A stretch of DNA of 64,000 nt from JACKCP01 sp034007295 (GTDB lineage: Bacteria > Desulfobacterota > Desulfobacteria > Desulfobacterales > JACKCP01), in the NCBI GenBank assembly GCA_034007295.1, contig JAVERC010000001.1, positions 183,867 through 247,866 of the forward strand. The letters are read 5' to 3'. The notes under the pieces were generated by a model. It saw only the letters and a list, made by a program, of their open reading frames with translations, made no database searches and was not told the DNA's origin. Position 1 is the stretch's first letter; the number at the start of each line of letters is the position of its first letter. Made by a program: the position numbers and the translations under genes. Below are positions 50,466 to 57,670 of this stretch, piece by piece.

Positions 50466-51860
50466 TCAATTCCTGTATTCATCAGCCTCAATTTTATATC
50501 TTTTCATTATTTTTTGAAGTCCCTGTCTGTCAAGGCCAAGATTTTTTGCAGCCTGTGACACATTACCTTTTGTTGCCAAAAGATTTTCACCAATGATTTT
50601 TACGTTAAACTCATAAAGGTTTTTTTCTTTTGCATTTTTATAATCCATATCCTTATATTCATAAGTATCAAAATCAGCATTATATTTATTTTGAGAAACA
50701 ACGCCTGAATCAACCGGATTTATTGAGTCTGATCTAGAATAGATTATTCCCCTGATTATTGTATTTTCAAGCTCCCTGATATTTCCTTCCCAGGGAAGTT
50801 TAAGAAAAGTATCCATAAGTTTAGGTGAAATTGATTTCAAAGGCTTTTCAAGTTTTTTGCAGTGCTTTACCAAAAGTGAGTTTGCAATCATGGGAATGTC
50901 ATTAATACGTTCCCTTAAGGGAGGCATTTCAATATTTATAACATTGAGTCTGTAATAAAGATCTTCCCTGAATTTTCCTTCTCTTACAAGATTTAAAAGA
51001 TTCTGGTTTGTTGATGTAATAATTCTTGTATTTATTTTGATTGTTTTTGTGTCGCCAAGAGGTTTTATTTCCTTGTCCTGAATTACCCTTAAAAGTTTTT
51101 TCTGGATTGAGTGGGAAATCTCACCAATTTCATCTAAAAAAATTGTCCCGTTTTCTGCTTCTTCAAAAAGTCCTTTCTTGTTTGTAGTTGCGTGTGTAAA
51201 AGCCCCTTTTTTATATCCGAAAAGCTCGCTTTCCAGAATATTTTCTGGAATTGTAGGACAGTTTACAGTAACAAAATTTTCATTTTTTCTTTTGCTTAAG
51301 GAATGAACAGCTCTGGCTGCCATATTTTTTCCAGTTCCTGATTCTCCTGTTATCAGGATTGTAACGTCTGTGGGAGCTGCCATTTGTATTGTTTCAAATA
51401 CTTTTTTCATTGAAGGTGAAGTTCCGGAAATTTCATCAAGAACTTGATCATTGGAGAATTTATTTAGCAGCCTTGAATTTTCCTTGATAAGCCTTGCACG
51501 TTCCAGAGCCTTTTCAAGGCGGACAACAAGAGCGTCGTGGTCAAAAGGTTTTGTAATAAAATCATAGGCCCCGTTTTTCATTGCATGGATCACCATGTCA
51601 ATTTCACCGTAGGCTGTCATCATTATTACTGTTATATCAGGATTAATCTGTGTAATCAGCTTTAAAAGTTCAAGGCCGTTTATTTCAGGCATTTTTATAT
51701 CAGTAAGAATAAGGTCAAAGTGAGTATTTTTTATTAACTCAAGAGCTTGTCTGCTTTTTGATTCGCAGATAATTTCAATTTCAAGTTCTGCTGAAAGGCT
51801 TCGTCTTAGAAGTTCAAGCATGTCAGGTTCATCATCTATTATGAGAAGTTTTTCTTTCAA
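50466..51860 (-). CDS. NtrC-family sigma-54-dependent response regulator
   Basis: This 464-residue protein has a receiver domain with Asp 54 (FDLILTDIKMPEING), then an AAA+ domain with Walker A GESGTGKN at 172-179, the sigma-54 contact loop as GAFTHA (219-224, a variant of GAFTGA), Walker B GTIFLDEIGE and R-finger region. A Fis-type helix-turn-helix closes the protein (GNVSQAAKNLGLDRQGLQKI). It activates sigma-54 promoters when phosphorylated. It is encoded 2 bp after the histidine kinase. Two strong sigma-54 promoters with paired dyads at 56005-56458 are the nearest plausible targets. Confidence 0.95.
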   Translation of the reverse strand: MKEKLLIIDDEPDMLELLRRSLSAELEIEIICESKSRQALELIKNTHFDLILTDIKMPEINGLELLKLITQINPDITVIMMTAYGEIDMVIHAMKNGAYDFITKPFDHDALVVRLEKALERARLIKENSRLLNKFSNDQVLDEISGTSPSMKKVFETIQMAAPTDVTILITGESGTGKNMAARAVHSLSKRKNENFVTVNCPTIPENILESELFGYKKGAFTHATTNKKGLFEEAENGTIFLDEIGEISHSIQKKLLRVIQDKEIKPLGDTKTIKINTRIITSTNQNLLNLVREGKFREDLYYRLNVINIEMPPLRERINDIPMIANSLLVKHCKKLEKPLKSISPKLMDTFLKLPWEGNIRELENTIIRGIIYSRSDSINPVDSGVVSQNKYNADFDTYEYKDMDYKNAKEKNLYEFNVKIIGENLLATKGNVSQAAKNLGLDRQGLQKIMKRYKIEADEYRN

Positions 51861-51862
51861 AT

Positions 51863-53035
51863 TTAAACCTCATTAATTATACAGCTGTTGTCAAATGGAA
51901 GATAAATTGAAAATACACTGCCTTTTTTTAAAGATGAGGAAACTTTTATGTCGCCTCCATGATTTTTGATAATCCCATAACTTACTGAAAGTCCAAGGCC
52001 GGTTCCCTTTCCAGTAGGTTTGGTTGTAAAAAAAGGGTCAAATATTCTGGAAATATTTTCTTTTTTTATTCCTTCTCCAGTATCTTCAATATCAATTCTT
52101 ATATTTTCGTTTTCACAGGTTGTTTTAATAATGATTTTTCCATTCTGATTCATTGCGTGGTTTGCATTCATTATAAGGTTAAAAAAAACCTGCTTGATTT
52201 TTTCAGAATCAATACAGATTTCTGGAATATCATTTGAAAAATATTTGATAATTTCTATTTTTTCAAAGCTTGAATGGGTTTTTACGTAATTTGTTATTTC
52301 TTCAATTATTGAATTGATTGAATAAAGTTTTTTTAATGGTTTTGAACTTCTTGAAAAATTTAAAAGGTCTTGAACAATTGCTTTGCAGCTTTTCACATGT
52401 TTTTCAATTATTTTTAAATCATCAATTTTCTGGGTGTCTTTTTCATGCCTTAACAGAAGCTGACAATATCCAAGAATTATTCCAAGGGGATTATTGATTT
52501 CATGAGCAACTCCAGAAGAAAGTTCTCCTATGGCAGAAAGCTTTTCAGCCTGAACCATGTGTTTTTCAAGCTCTGCCCTTTGTGAAGCTTCCTTTTCAAG
52601 TTTTAAGGTTCTTTCCCTTACTCGTTTTTCAAGGTTTTCATTTAAAAAAACAAGTTCCTTATGTGCGTCTACAAGTTTTTTTCTGTCATTAAGAACCTGA
52701 ATGTGTATTTTCCATATCTGTCTGAAAAATATTGTAATGGAGGCAACAAGAATGAATGCAAAGGTATTTACCGAACCTGAAAAAGGCCTGATATCTTCCC
52801 AGATATGGTGGTATCCGTAAATTAAGAGAAGCTGTTTTACAATATGTCCGCATGATCTTGAAACAGCAAAAAGGAGAAGCCCGGAGCAGATCCACACTAG
52901 AAAACTTATAAGTACATTTTCAGGGTCATTTTTTCTTAATCTGATTGATTTTAACAGGCAGGCAAATGAAAGAATTATCATCAGGACTGAACCAAAAATA
53001 TCTATTATAAAAAGAGGCAGATAAGAAAAAGTCAT
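51863..53035 (-). CDS. Membrane sensor histidine kinase
   Basis: This 390-residue protein has an N-terminal membrane region of about three helices (residues 5-108) with only short loops, so any stimulus is probably sensed in or at the membrane. A coiled coil (about 115-165) follows. The HisKA domain carries phosphoacceptor His 178 (LSSGVAHEINNPLG), and the HATPase domain has NLIMNANHAMNQNG, DTGEGI and GTGLGLSVSYGIIKNHGG. It lies 2 bp after the small membrane protein gene and 2 bp before the NtrC-type regulator, an obvious cognate pair. Confidence 0.94.
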   Translation of the reverse strand: MTFSYLPLFIIDIFGSVLMIILSFACLLKSIRLRKNDPENVLISFLVWICSGLLLFAVSRSCGHIVKQLLLIYGYHHIWEDIRPFSGSVNTFAFILVASITIFFRQIWKIHIQVLNDRKKLVDAHKELVFLNENLEKRVRERTLKLEKEASQRAELEKHMVQAEKLSAIGELSSGVAHEINNPLGIILGYCQLLLRHEKDTQKIDDLKIIEKHVKSCKAIVQDLLNFSRSSKPLKKLYSINSIIEEITNYVKTHSSFEKIEIIKYFSNDIPEICIDSEKIKQVFFNLIMNANHAMNQNGKIIIKTTCENENIRIDIEDTGEGIKKENISRIFDPFFTTKPTGKGTGLGLSVSYGIIKNHGGDIKVSSSLKKGSVFSIYLPFDNSCIINEV

Positions 53036-53036
53036 T

Positions 53037-53492
53037 TTATTTTACCTCTTTTTCAGTTTCTATTGATTTAAGACCCTTATAAAGAAAAAAAAGTGCAGGG
53101 ACACATAAGATATGATCCATTTTCCCAAAATAATATAAATATTCAAGTGAGTTAGAGTTTATTGTTGAGATTATAGAAATTTCAAAACCGCTTCTTAAAA
53201 CATTTATAATTTCTGTTTGTTCATCAAGAAAATGCATAAAAATTACATCAAAATTCCACAAAACAAGGAAAAGACAGGAAAGTCTTAAATATAGCTTGCT
53301 TTTTCCTTTAAGTGCCCATTTGCTTTTAAGCCAGTATCCAAGAGCAAGAAGTGAAAAAAGGAAAAAAATATGTCCAAGCTGGTGAACAACTATTCCCTCG
53401 CTTCCTCCGTGTGCCTGGATTGAGTAGGAAGTGTCCGGGAATAAAATTAAAATAATAAGTGTTATTACACATATTGATGTTGTTTTTTTCAT
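53037..53492 (-). CDS. Small membrane protein of the two-component operon
   Basis: This 151-residue protein has a signal peptide or first helix (residues 1-24), then AHGGSEGIVVHQLGHIFFLF leading into a helix, and two or three further helices (LYLRLSCLFLVLWNFDVIFM, ILCVPALFFLYKGL). Histidines cluster at the membrane edge. I do not recognise a named family. The head-to-tail arrangement, with a 1-bp gap to the histidine kinase start, suggests that it is an accessory to signal sensing. The kinase itself has a similar loop-poor membrane region. Confidence 0.7.
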   Translation of the reverse strand: MKKTTSICVITLIILILFPDTSYSIQAHGGSEGIVVHQLGHIFFLFSLLALGYWLKSKWALKGKSKLYLRLSCLFLVLWNFDVIFMHFLDEQTEIINVLRSGFEISIISTINSNSLEYLYYFGKMDHILCVPALFFLYKGLKSIETEKEVK

Positions 53493-53532
53493 ATCAGGGT
53501 TTCAATATCTTTTTTTTGAGTTTTTTAGCTGA

Positions 53533-53672
53533 ATAGTTTCTGAACGAAAACGGCCTTTTTTGGTTATTCTAAAGTCAGATTCAAAATTTAATCCTTAAAA
53601 TACAAATGTATCCTAAAGGTTAAATTTTTTACTTGAATTGAAACAAAATTTTTGTTTTCGGCCAACCAATAA
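53533..53672 (+). repeat. Family-1 interspersed repeat
   Basis: A 140-bp copy runs from TAGTTTCTGAACGAAAACGG to TTTTCGGCCAACCAATAA, with the shared internal CAGATTCAAAATTTAATCCT and TGTATCCTAAAGGTTAAATT. Its last 60 bp overlap the 3' end of the minus-strand membrane protein gene at 53613. Confidence 0.82.
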
Positions 53673-54212
53673 ATAGTAACTAAAATTTTTAATAAAATAT
53701 ATTAAAACAAGATTTAGATTATAGAAAAGTAAAAATCCAAATGAAATATTGGCAGTAAAAAATATTAACTCAAGGTTTTTTTCGCTTTCAAGTGGATAAA
53801 CAGAATACTCAAGCCAGATTAAAAATAAGAACATTGGAAAAAGATAGGTAATTCCAAAATTGTAAAATTTTTCAATTAAAATATTTTCATAAATTTTGTC
53901 TGCATTTTCATTGATATTTTTTTTAAGTGCATGCCTGATTTTTTTGTCATTAATTTCTTCAAGATATTTTAAGGATTTTATTTTTTCCTTAAATTCAATT
54001 TTATGATTTTTTGTATTTTTTTCATTAAAGAATATGGATAAAACATAAGAAATAATTGATGCAGCAAAAGATACAGAAAAGACCATTAAAAATCTGTCCT
54101 GACCTAAAAAAGGCGAAAATAGAATTTTCAAAGTATTATCAAAAATAATTATAAGAGGATAAACAAGGTTTAAGTAAAAATTATCCATAAAATATAAAAT
54201 TTCATTAAACAT
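53613..54212 (-). CDS. Three-helix membrane protein with cytoplasmic coiled coil, C-terminus from a repeat
   Basis: This is a 199-residue protein. A first hydrophobic segment at about residues 12-32 may be followed by another at 38-62. A long charged helix (about 66-112, KIEFKEKIKSLKYLEEINDK) precedes two helices (about 117-136 and 145-170). A membrane-coiled-coil-membrane arrangement is reminiscent of Oxa1/EMC3-like insertases, but no diagnostic residues can be checked by eye. The last 20 or so residues (from about LVGRKQKFCF to the stop) are encoded by family-1 repeat DNA, so the native C-terminus was probably replaced. GGAG lies ten bases before ATG. Confidence 0.55.
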   Translation of the reverse strand: MFNEILYFMDNFYLNLVYPLIIIFDNTLKILFSPFLGQDRFLMVFSVSFAASIISYVLSIFFNEKNTKNHKIEFKEKIKSLKYLEEINDKKIRHALKKNINENADKIYENILIEKFYNFGITYLFPMFLFLIWLEYSVYPLESEKNLELIFFTANISFGFLLFYNLNLVLIYFIKNFSYYLLVGRKQKFCFNSSKKFNL

Positions 54213-54242
54213 AAAATTAGTGCTCCAGAATTTTACCCTGTT

Positions 54243-54275
54243 TTAAAAGCCTGCCAAAAGACAGGCTTTTAAAAG
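54243..54275 (-). terminator. Terminator after the TauE/SafE gene
   Basis: AAAAGCCTG (54245-54253) and CAGGCTTTT (54262-54270) pair with flanking complementary A/T and ACCCT/GGGTT extensions. It lies 20 bp downstream of the minus-strand stop at 54292. Confidence 0.75.
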
Positions 54276-54291
54276 GGTTAATGAATGGGGG

Positions 54292-55938
54292 TTATCTTAA
54301 AAATGGAATTGCTCCGGTATAATTTAGAAAAACTATAAACAAGATTAGAGCAAGTGCCCTTTTAAGGAAAATTTCAGGAAGCTTTTTCTGAATTTTTGGA
54401 CCGATTTTTCCTCCAAGAATTGCACCGGCTGCAATAAGAGCAGCCATTATCCAGTCAGGCTGGTATCCGTCAATTGCATATTTTGCAATTCCTCCAATAG
54501 AAGTTGCAAATGATCCGCAAAGTGATATTGGAACTGCAAGATACATTGGATATCCCATTATGGTTGTCATAAATGGAACAAGCATAAATCCGCCTCCTAC
54601 TCCAAATGCAGAGGCAAGACATCCAATAAAAAGGCCTCCGAAAAAAAGCAGAACAGGATTTGCAGAAAAAGACTGGCCCCAAAAGGAAAATGAAAGCTTT
54701 GTCAAATTCCAGTGTTTATCTAAAACAACCTGACCAAGCTTTGCAGCTCTTCCTTCTTTTTTTGCAGCTTTAATTTCTGCATCAAATTTTTTTACTATTG
54801 CATTGACTGCCTGTTTTTTTTCAATTGATTTTTTTGTAGATTCAAGCCAGAGCTTTATAAACAGAGCAAGACAGAAAAATCCAAGATAAAATTTATATGC
54901 CTTCATTGGAAGATATTTTGCCGAATATTGAGGACCAATCCAGAATGATCCAATTACAATACCTGCAATAAAAAAAAGTGCAACAGGCCAGGCAAGTCTT
55001 CCTTCTTTAAAATATGTCCATACAGAAGTTATTGGAGAGCAGAGTGTAAGAAACATATTGGTCGGCTTTACAGCATTTGCTGCATTAATGCCTGTCATAC
55101 CGCCTGTTCCAATTATTGTAATCTGAAATGCGGCTGTAAAAAGACCGCCTGCAGCTCCAACAATAACAAACATTGTACCAATAATAAATGCACCCAAAAA
55201 AACAACAACAGGATTCATATAAGTTCCGCCGTTTGCAAAATAAAAACCGCTTTTTTGAACTGAAATTGTTTCTTTAAATTCTCCGTTTACTGATATGTCA
55301 AGTTTTGTATCTGGTGGTATTTTTTTGCTTAAAAGAAATGAAGCCTTATATTTTCCACTTTTTTTGTCAAGTTCAATATTAACAGATTTGTTCCAGTTTT
55401 TTTCCTTGTCTGGACTCATTATCATTCTTGCATTTCCGCCGCCAATTGGCATTTCTTTTGAAACTGTATTTATTCCGTATTTGTCTTCATGGGTGAAAAT
55501 AAGAAAATTCCATTGTTCCTGTGAATTTATTTTCAAAAGATTTGGTTTTATGTTTTCATCAATTTCATTCCATTTTTTTATTTTATTAACTTCAATATCC
55601 CATCTAAAAGGCTTGAACCATTGTCCTTTGCTCACAATTTCAGGTTTTGCAAGTTTTTCTGGAGCTGTTGTTAAAATATAATATACAGGGGGAATTGAAG
55701 TGTTTTTAAACATTTTGTAGAGTTTGTCTTTTTCCTGTGAACCTTTGGAATCTTTGGCCTGAAAAAATTTGTTTGAACTTATAATAAGGTATAAGTCTTT
55801 TCCTGGTTCAATTTGTCCGGAAATTTCTAAATTACCTCCAGCCTTTGGAGTTTTACTTGTTATTTCAAGTGAATATGCCGTTAGATTTGACATTGTAAAA
55901 AATAAGAAAAATAAAACAAAATTTTTTAAGAACCTCAT
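54292..55938 (-). CDS. TauE/SafE-family transporter with large extracytoplasmic N-terminal domain
   Basis: This 548-residue protein has a signal peptide (residues 1-22), followed by a periplasmic region of about 215 residues, mostly beta-rich and without a recognised domain. A TauE/SafE permease (about residues 240-548) follows with the family pattern GAAGGLFTAAFQITIIGTGG, a cytoplasmic helical loop (AEIKAAKKEGRAAKLGQVVL) and GCLASAFGVGGGFMLVPFMT. The family exports sulfite, sulfoacetate or related anions, or imports sulfur compounds. Typical members have 250-300 residues, so the N-domain is an addition. A consensus sigma-54 promoter and two dyads precede it. Confidence 0.88.
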   Translation of the reverse strand: MRFLKNFVLFFLFFTMSNLTAYSLEITSKTPKAGGNLEISGQIEPGKDLYLIISSNKFFQAKDSKGSQEKDKLYKMFKNTSIPPVYYILTTAPEKLAKPEIVSKGQWFKPFRWDIEVNKIKKWNEIDENIKPNLLKINSQEQWNFLIFTHEDKYGINTVSKEMPIGGGNARMIMSPDKEKNWNKSVNIELDKKSGKYKASFLLSKKIPPDTKLDISVNGEFKETISVQKSGFYFANGGTYMNPVVVFLGAFIIGTMFVIVGAAGGLFTAAFQITIIGTGGMTGINAANAVKPTNMFLTLCSPITSVWTYFKEGRLAWPVALFFIAGIVIGSFWIGPQYSAKYLPMKAYKFYLGFFCLALFIKLWLESTKKSIEKKQAVNAIVKKFDAEIKAAKKEGRAAKLGQVVLDKHWNLTKLSFSFWGQSFSANPVLLFFGGLFIGCLASAFGVGGGFMLVPFMTTIMGYPMYLAVPISLCGSFATSIGGIAKYAIDGYQPDWIMAALIAAGAILGGKIGPKIQKKLPEIFLKRALALILFIVFLNYTGAIPFLR

Positions 55939-56004
55939 TATTAATATCTCCCTGAAATTTAAAATTTAAAAACCATAAAGCCCGGATCAGGCAGGACTTA
56001 AAAA

Positions 56005-56020
56005 AGCAATGTATGTGCCA
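56005..56020 (-). promoter_or_regulatory. Sigma-54 (-24/-12) promoter for the TauE/SafE gene
   Basis: On the minus strand TGGCACATACATTGCT fits the TGGCAC-N5-TTGCW consensus exactly, with a preceding C giving YTGGCAC and the invariant GG and GC dinucleotides at the required spacing. The predicted transcription start lies near 55994, about 56 bp before the ATG at 55938. Confidence 0.85.
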
Positions 56021-56090
56021 GAGATAGAATTGGCTTTAAATCAAGGGTTTTTGAAAAATTTTAAAAGTTTATTTTTAAATTCAAATAAAA

Positions 56091-56109
56091 GTGCATAAAA
56101 AAATATGCT
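56091..56109. promoter_or_regulatory. Candidate activator-binding site, copy 1
   Basis: GTGCATAAAAAAATATGCT contains the dyad GCATA-N6-TATGC. It lies roughly 97-115 bp upstream of the predicted TauE/SafE start, the usual range for enhancer-binding protein sites. Confidence 0.68.
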
Positions 56110-56167
56110 TTAATTTTTTTTAATAATCAGGCCTTCAAATAATATGGTTAAGTTTGAAAAATAAATG

Positions 56168-56186
56168 GTGCATAAAAAAATATGCT
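56168..56186. promoter_or_regulatory. Candidate activator-binding site, copy 2
   Basis: An identical 19-mer to copy 1, with starts 77 bp apart (about seven helical turns). It is about 174-192 bp upstream of the TauE/SafE start and about 283-301 bp upstream of the predicted DUF169 start. Confidence 0.68.
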
Positions 56187-56210
56187 ATGAATAAAAATTT
56201 ATTCATAATC

Positions 56211-56354
56211 AGTTATTGGCTGAAAACAAGAATTTTTTGTTCATTTACAAAAGATTAAAAATTTAACTTTTAGGATACATGGAATATTTCAAGGATTAAA
56301 TTTTGAATCTGACGCTTGAATGTGCAAAAAAAAGAAGTTTTAGTTGATCATTTA
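56211..56354 (-). repeat. Family-1 interspersed repeat, reversed
   Basis: The plus strand starts AGTTATTGGCTGAAAACAAG. It contains TTTAACTTTTAGGATACATG and GGATTAAATTTTGAATCTGA, the reverse of the canonical interior, and ends near AGTTTTAGTTGATCA. The right part is diverged. It sits between activator site 2 and the DUF169 promoter. Confidence 0.78.
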
Positions 56355-56442
56355 ATTAATAAAATATCACAAAATTTCAGGTTTTTTTGTCTGGTTTAAG
56401 TACAAAATCAGAATTTTTTTAAATTTTATTTTGAATTAAACC

Positions 56443-56458
56443 TGGCACTGAAAATGCA
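56443..56458 (+). promoter_or_regulatory. Sigma-54 (-24/-12) promoter for the DUF169 gene
   Basis: TGGCACTGAAAATGCA matches the -24 element perfectly and the -12 element with one change (ATGCA for TTGCA). The GG-to-GC spacing is the invariant one. The predicted start is near 56469, 40 bp before the ATG at 56509. Confidence 0.8.
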
Positions 56459-56508
56459 AGTTAAATTTATTATTTTAATTAACCAAACCTGAAAAGGACA
56501 ATATAGTT

Positions 56509-57294
56509 ATGGAAAAAATGACATATACAAAAGCATTTGAGAGTTTTATCTGGAATTTTAGACTTGATTATGATCCTGTAGGTGTAAAATTTGTTTTCGA
56601 TGAGTCAATTATTGATACACTTCCAATTACCCATACTGCAAAACCCAAATTATCATATTGCCAGTATCTTGCAGCTGCAAGATCAGCAAAACATTCACTT
56701 TTTTTAAAGCCTGAAAAACTTATGTGCAAAAATGCACAGCCGGTTTTTGGGTTCAGATCACTTGATAAGGCAATTGACTGCCAAAATCACAAAAAATATT
56801 TGATTGATGAAGATTTATCATGGAGAGCTCCCCAGGAAAAGGCAAGACTTGAAGAGGGAAAATGTAAAGGAATTTTTATGGCTCCTTTAAATGAATTTGA
56901 CAAAACCGATTTTGAGCCTGATATTGTTTTTTTCCTTGTTGTCCCATATCAGGCATATCATATTTTAAATGATTATATGGGAGCAATGCATAAACCAAAT
57001 CTTACTTTTTTTGCAACTCCAAATTCTGCTGTTTGTTCAGGAAGTGTTTATTCTTATATAAATGATACTGCCAATATGACTACAATGTGTGCTGGTTCTA
57101 AAGCTTCCGGTAAAACAGAAATGAATTATATGAATATTTTTATTCCAGGTGCACAAACTTTAAAAACAGCAGCTCAGCTTCTTGAAAGAATTGAAAAAAC
57201 CGGTGGACCTTCACTTCTTGGAGAAGGGGGACAGCCATGGCCAGGACTTGATGTATGTTCAGGATGTCCAATGATAAAATTTACAAAGGTTTGA
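56509..57294 (+). CDS. DUF169-family protein
   Basis: This 261-residue soluble protein has DUF169 hallmarks: FRLDYDPVGVKFVFDE near the N-terminus, FGFRSLDKAIDCQNHKKYL in the middle, PDIVFFLVVPYQAYHILNDY, and a Cys-containing end GGQPWPGLDVCSGCPMIKF. Several cysteines (CQYL, MCK, VCSG, MCAG, CSGC) could bind a metal or cluster, but the function of the family is not established. It is transcribed from a sigma-54 promoter facing away from TauE/SafE, so the two are probably co-regulated. A terminator follows at 57311. Confidence 0.88.
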   Translation: MEKMTYTKAFESFIWNFRLDYDPVGVKFVFDESIIDTLPITHTAKPKLSYCQYLAAARSAKHSLFLKPEKLMCKNAQPVFGFRSLDKAIDCQNHKKYLIDEDLSWRAPQEKARLEEGKCKGIFMAPLNEFDKTDFEPDIVFFLVVPYQAYHILNDYMGAMHKPNLTFFATPNSAVCSGSVYSYINDTANMTTMCAGSKASGKTEMNYMNIFIPGAQTLKTAAQLLERIEKTGGPSLLGEGGQPWPGLDVCSGCPMIKFTKV

Positions 57295-57310
57295 AACTAA
57301 ATTCATACAT

Positions 57311-57340
57311 GCCGCTTTAACCGGCGGCTTTTAAATTTTT
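57311..57340 (+). terminator. Terminator after the DUF169 gene
   Basis: GCCGC (57311-57315) and GCGGC (57324-57328), extended by weaker pairs, precede a TTTTAAATTTTTT tail. Confidence 0.7.
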
Positions 57341-57670
57341 TATCTTCTGCAATTAAATAAAAAATCCTCTTTTTTTGCTAATAAACACTTATTTTAAAAA
57401 AAATTAACAAAAAGTTTTAATTAGTTGCTGAACGAAAACGGCCTTTTTTGTCCATTTCGGCGTCAGATTCAAAATTTAATCCTCAAAATACTCAATGTAT
57501 TCCTGCGGTTAAATTTTTTATCTTTCTTGAACTGAACAAAAAATTCTCGTTTTCGGCCAATCACTAACTAATCTTTTATTTACCCTTCAAGATTAATTTG
57601 TTAAGTTTCTTAAACAATGTTTTTATTGATTAACGTCAAGATTCAACAACTAGAGCCTTTGGGAGATTTT
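57341..57670. other. Gene-free stretch upstream of the acyl-CoA synthetase
   Basis: The stretch contains AT-rich DNA, the intact family-1 repeat at 57421-57567 and a leader of about 100 bp. No clear promoter can be called by eye. Confidence 0.4.
57421..57567 (+). repeat. Family-1 interspersed repeat, best-preserved copy
   Basis: A 147-bp copy runs from TTAGTTGCTGAACGAAAACG to TTTTCGGCCAATCACTAA. It differs from the 1361 copy at only a few positions, although 56 kb away. It can be taken as the reference copy. Confidence 0.87.

Larger units (their letters stand above)
55939..56508. other. Divergent regulatory region between TauE/SafE and DUF169 genes
   Basis: No gene lies in these 570 bp. The region contains, left to right, the minus-strand sigma-54 promoter (56005-56020), two identical 19-bp dyad sites (56091-56109 and 56168-56186), a reversed family-1 repeat (56211-56354) and the plus-strand sigma-54 promoter (56443-56458). 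The rest is AT-rich. Confidence 0.75.
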
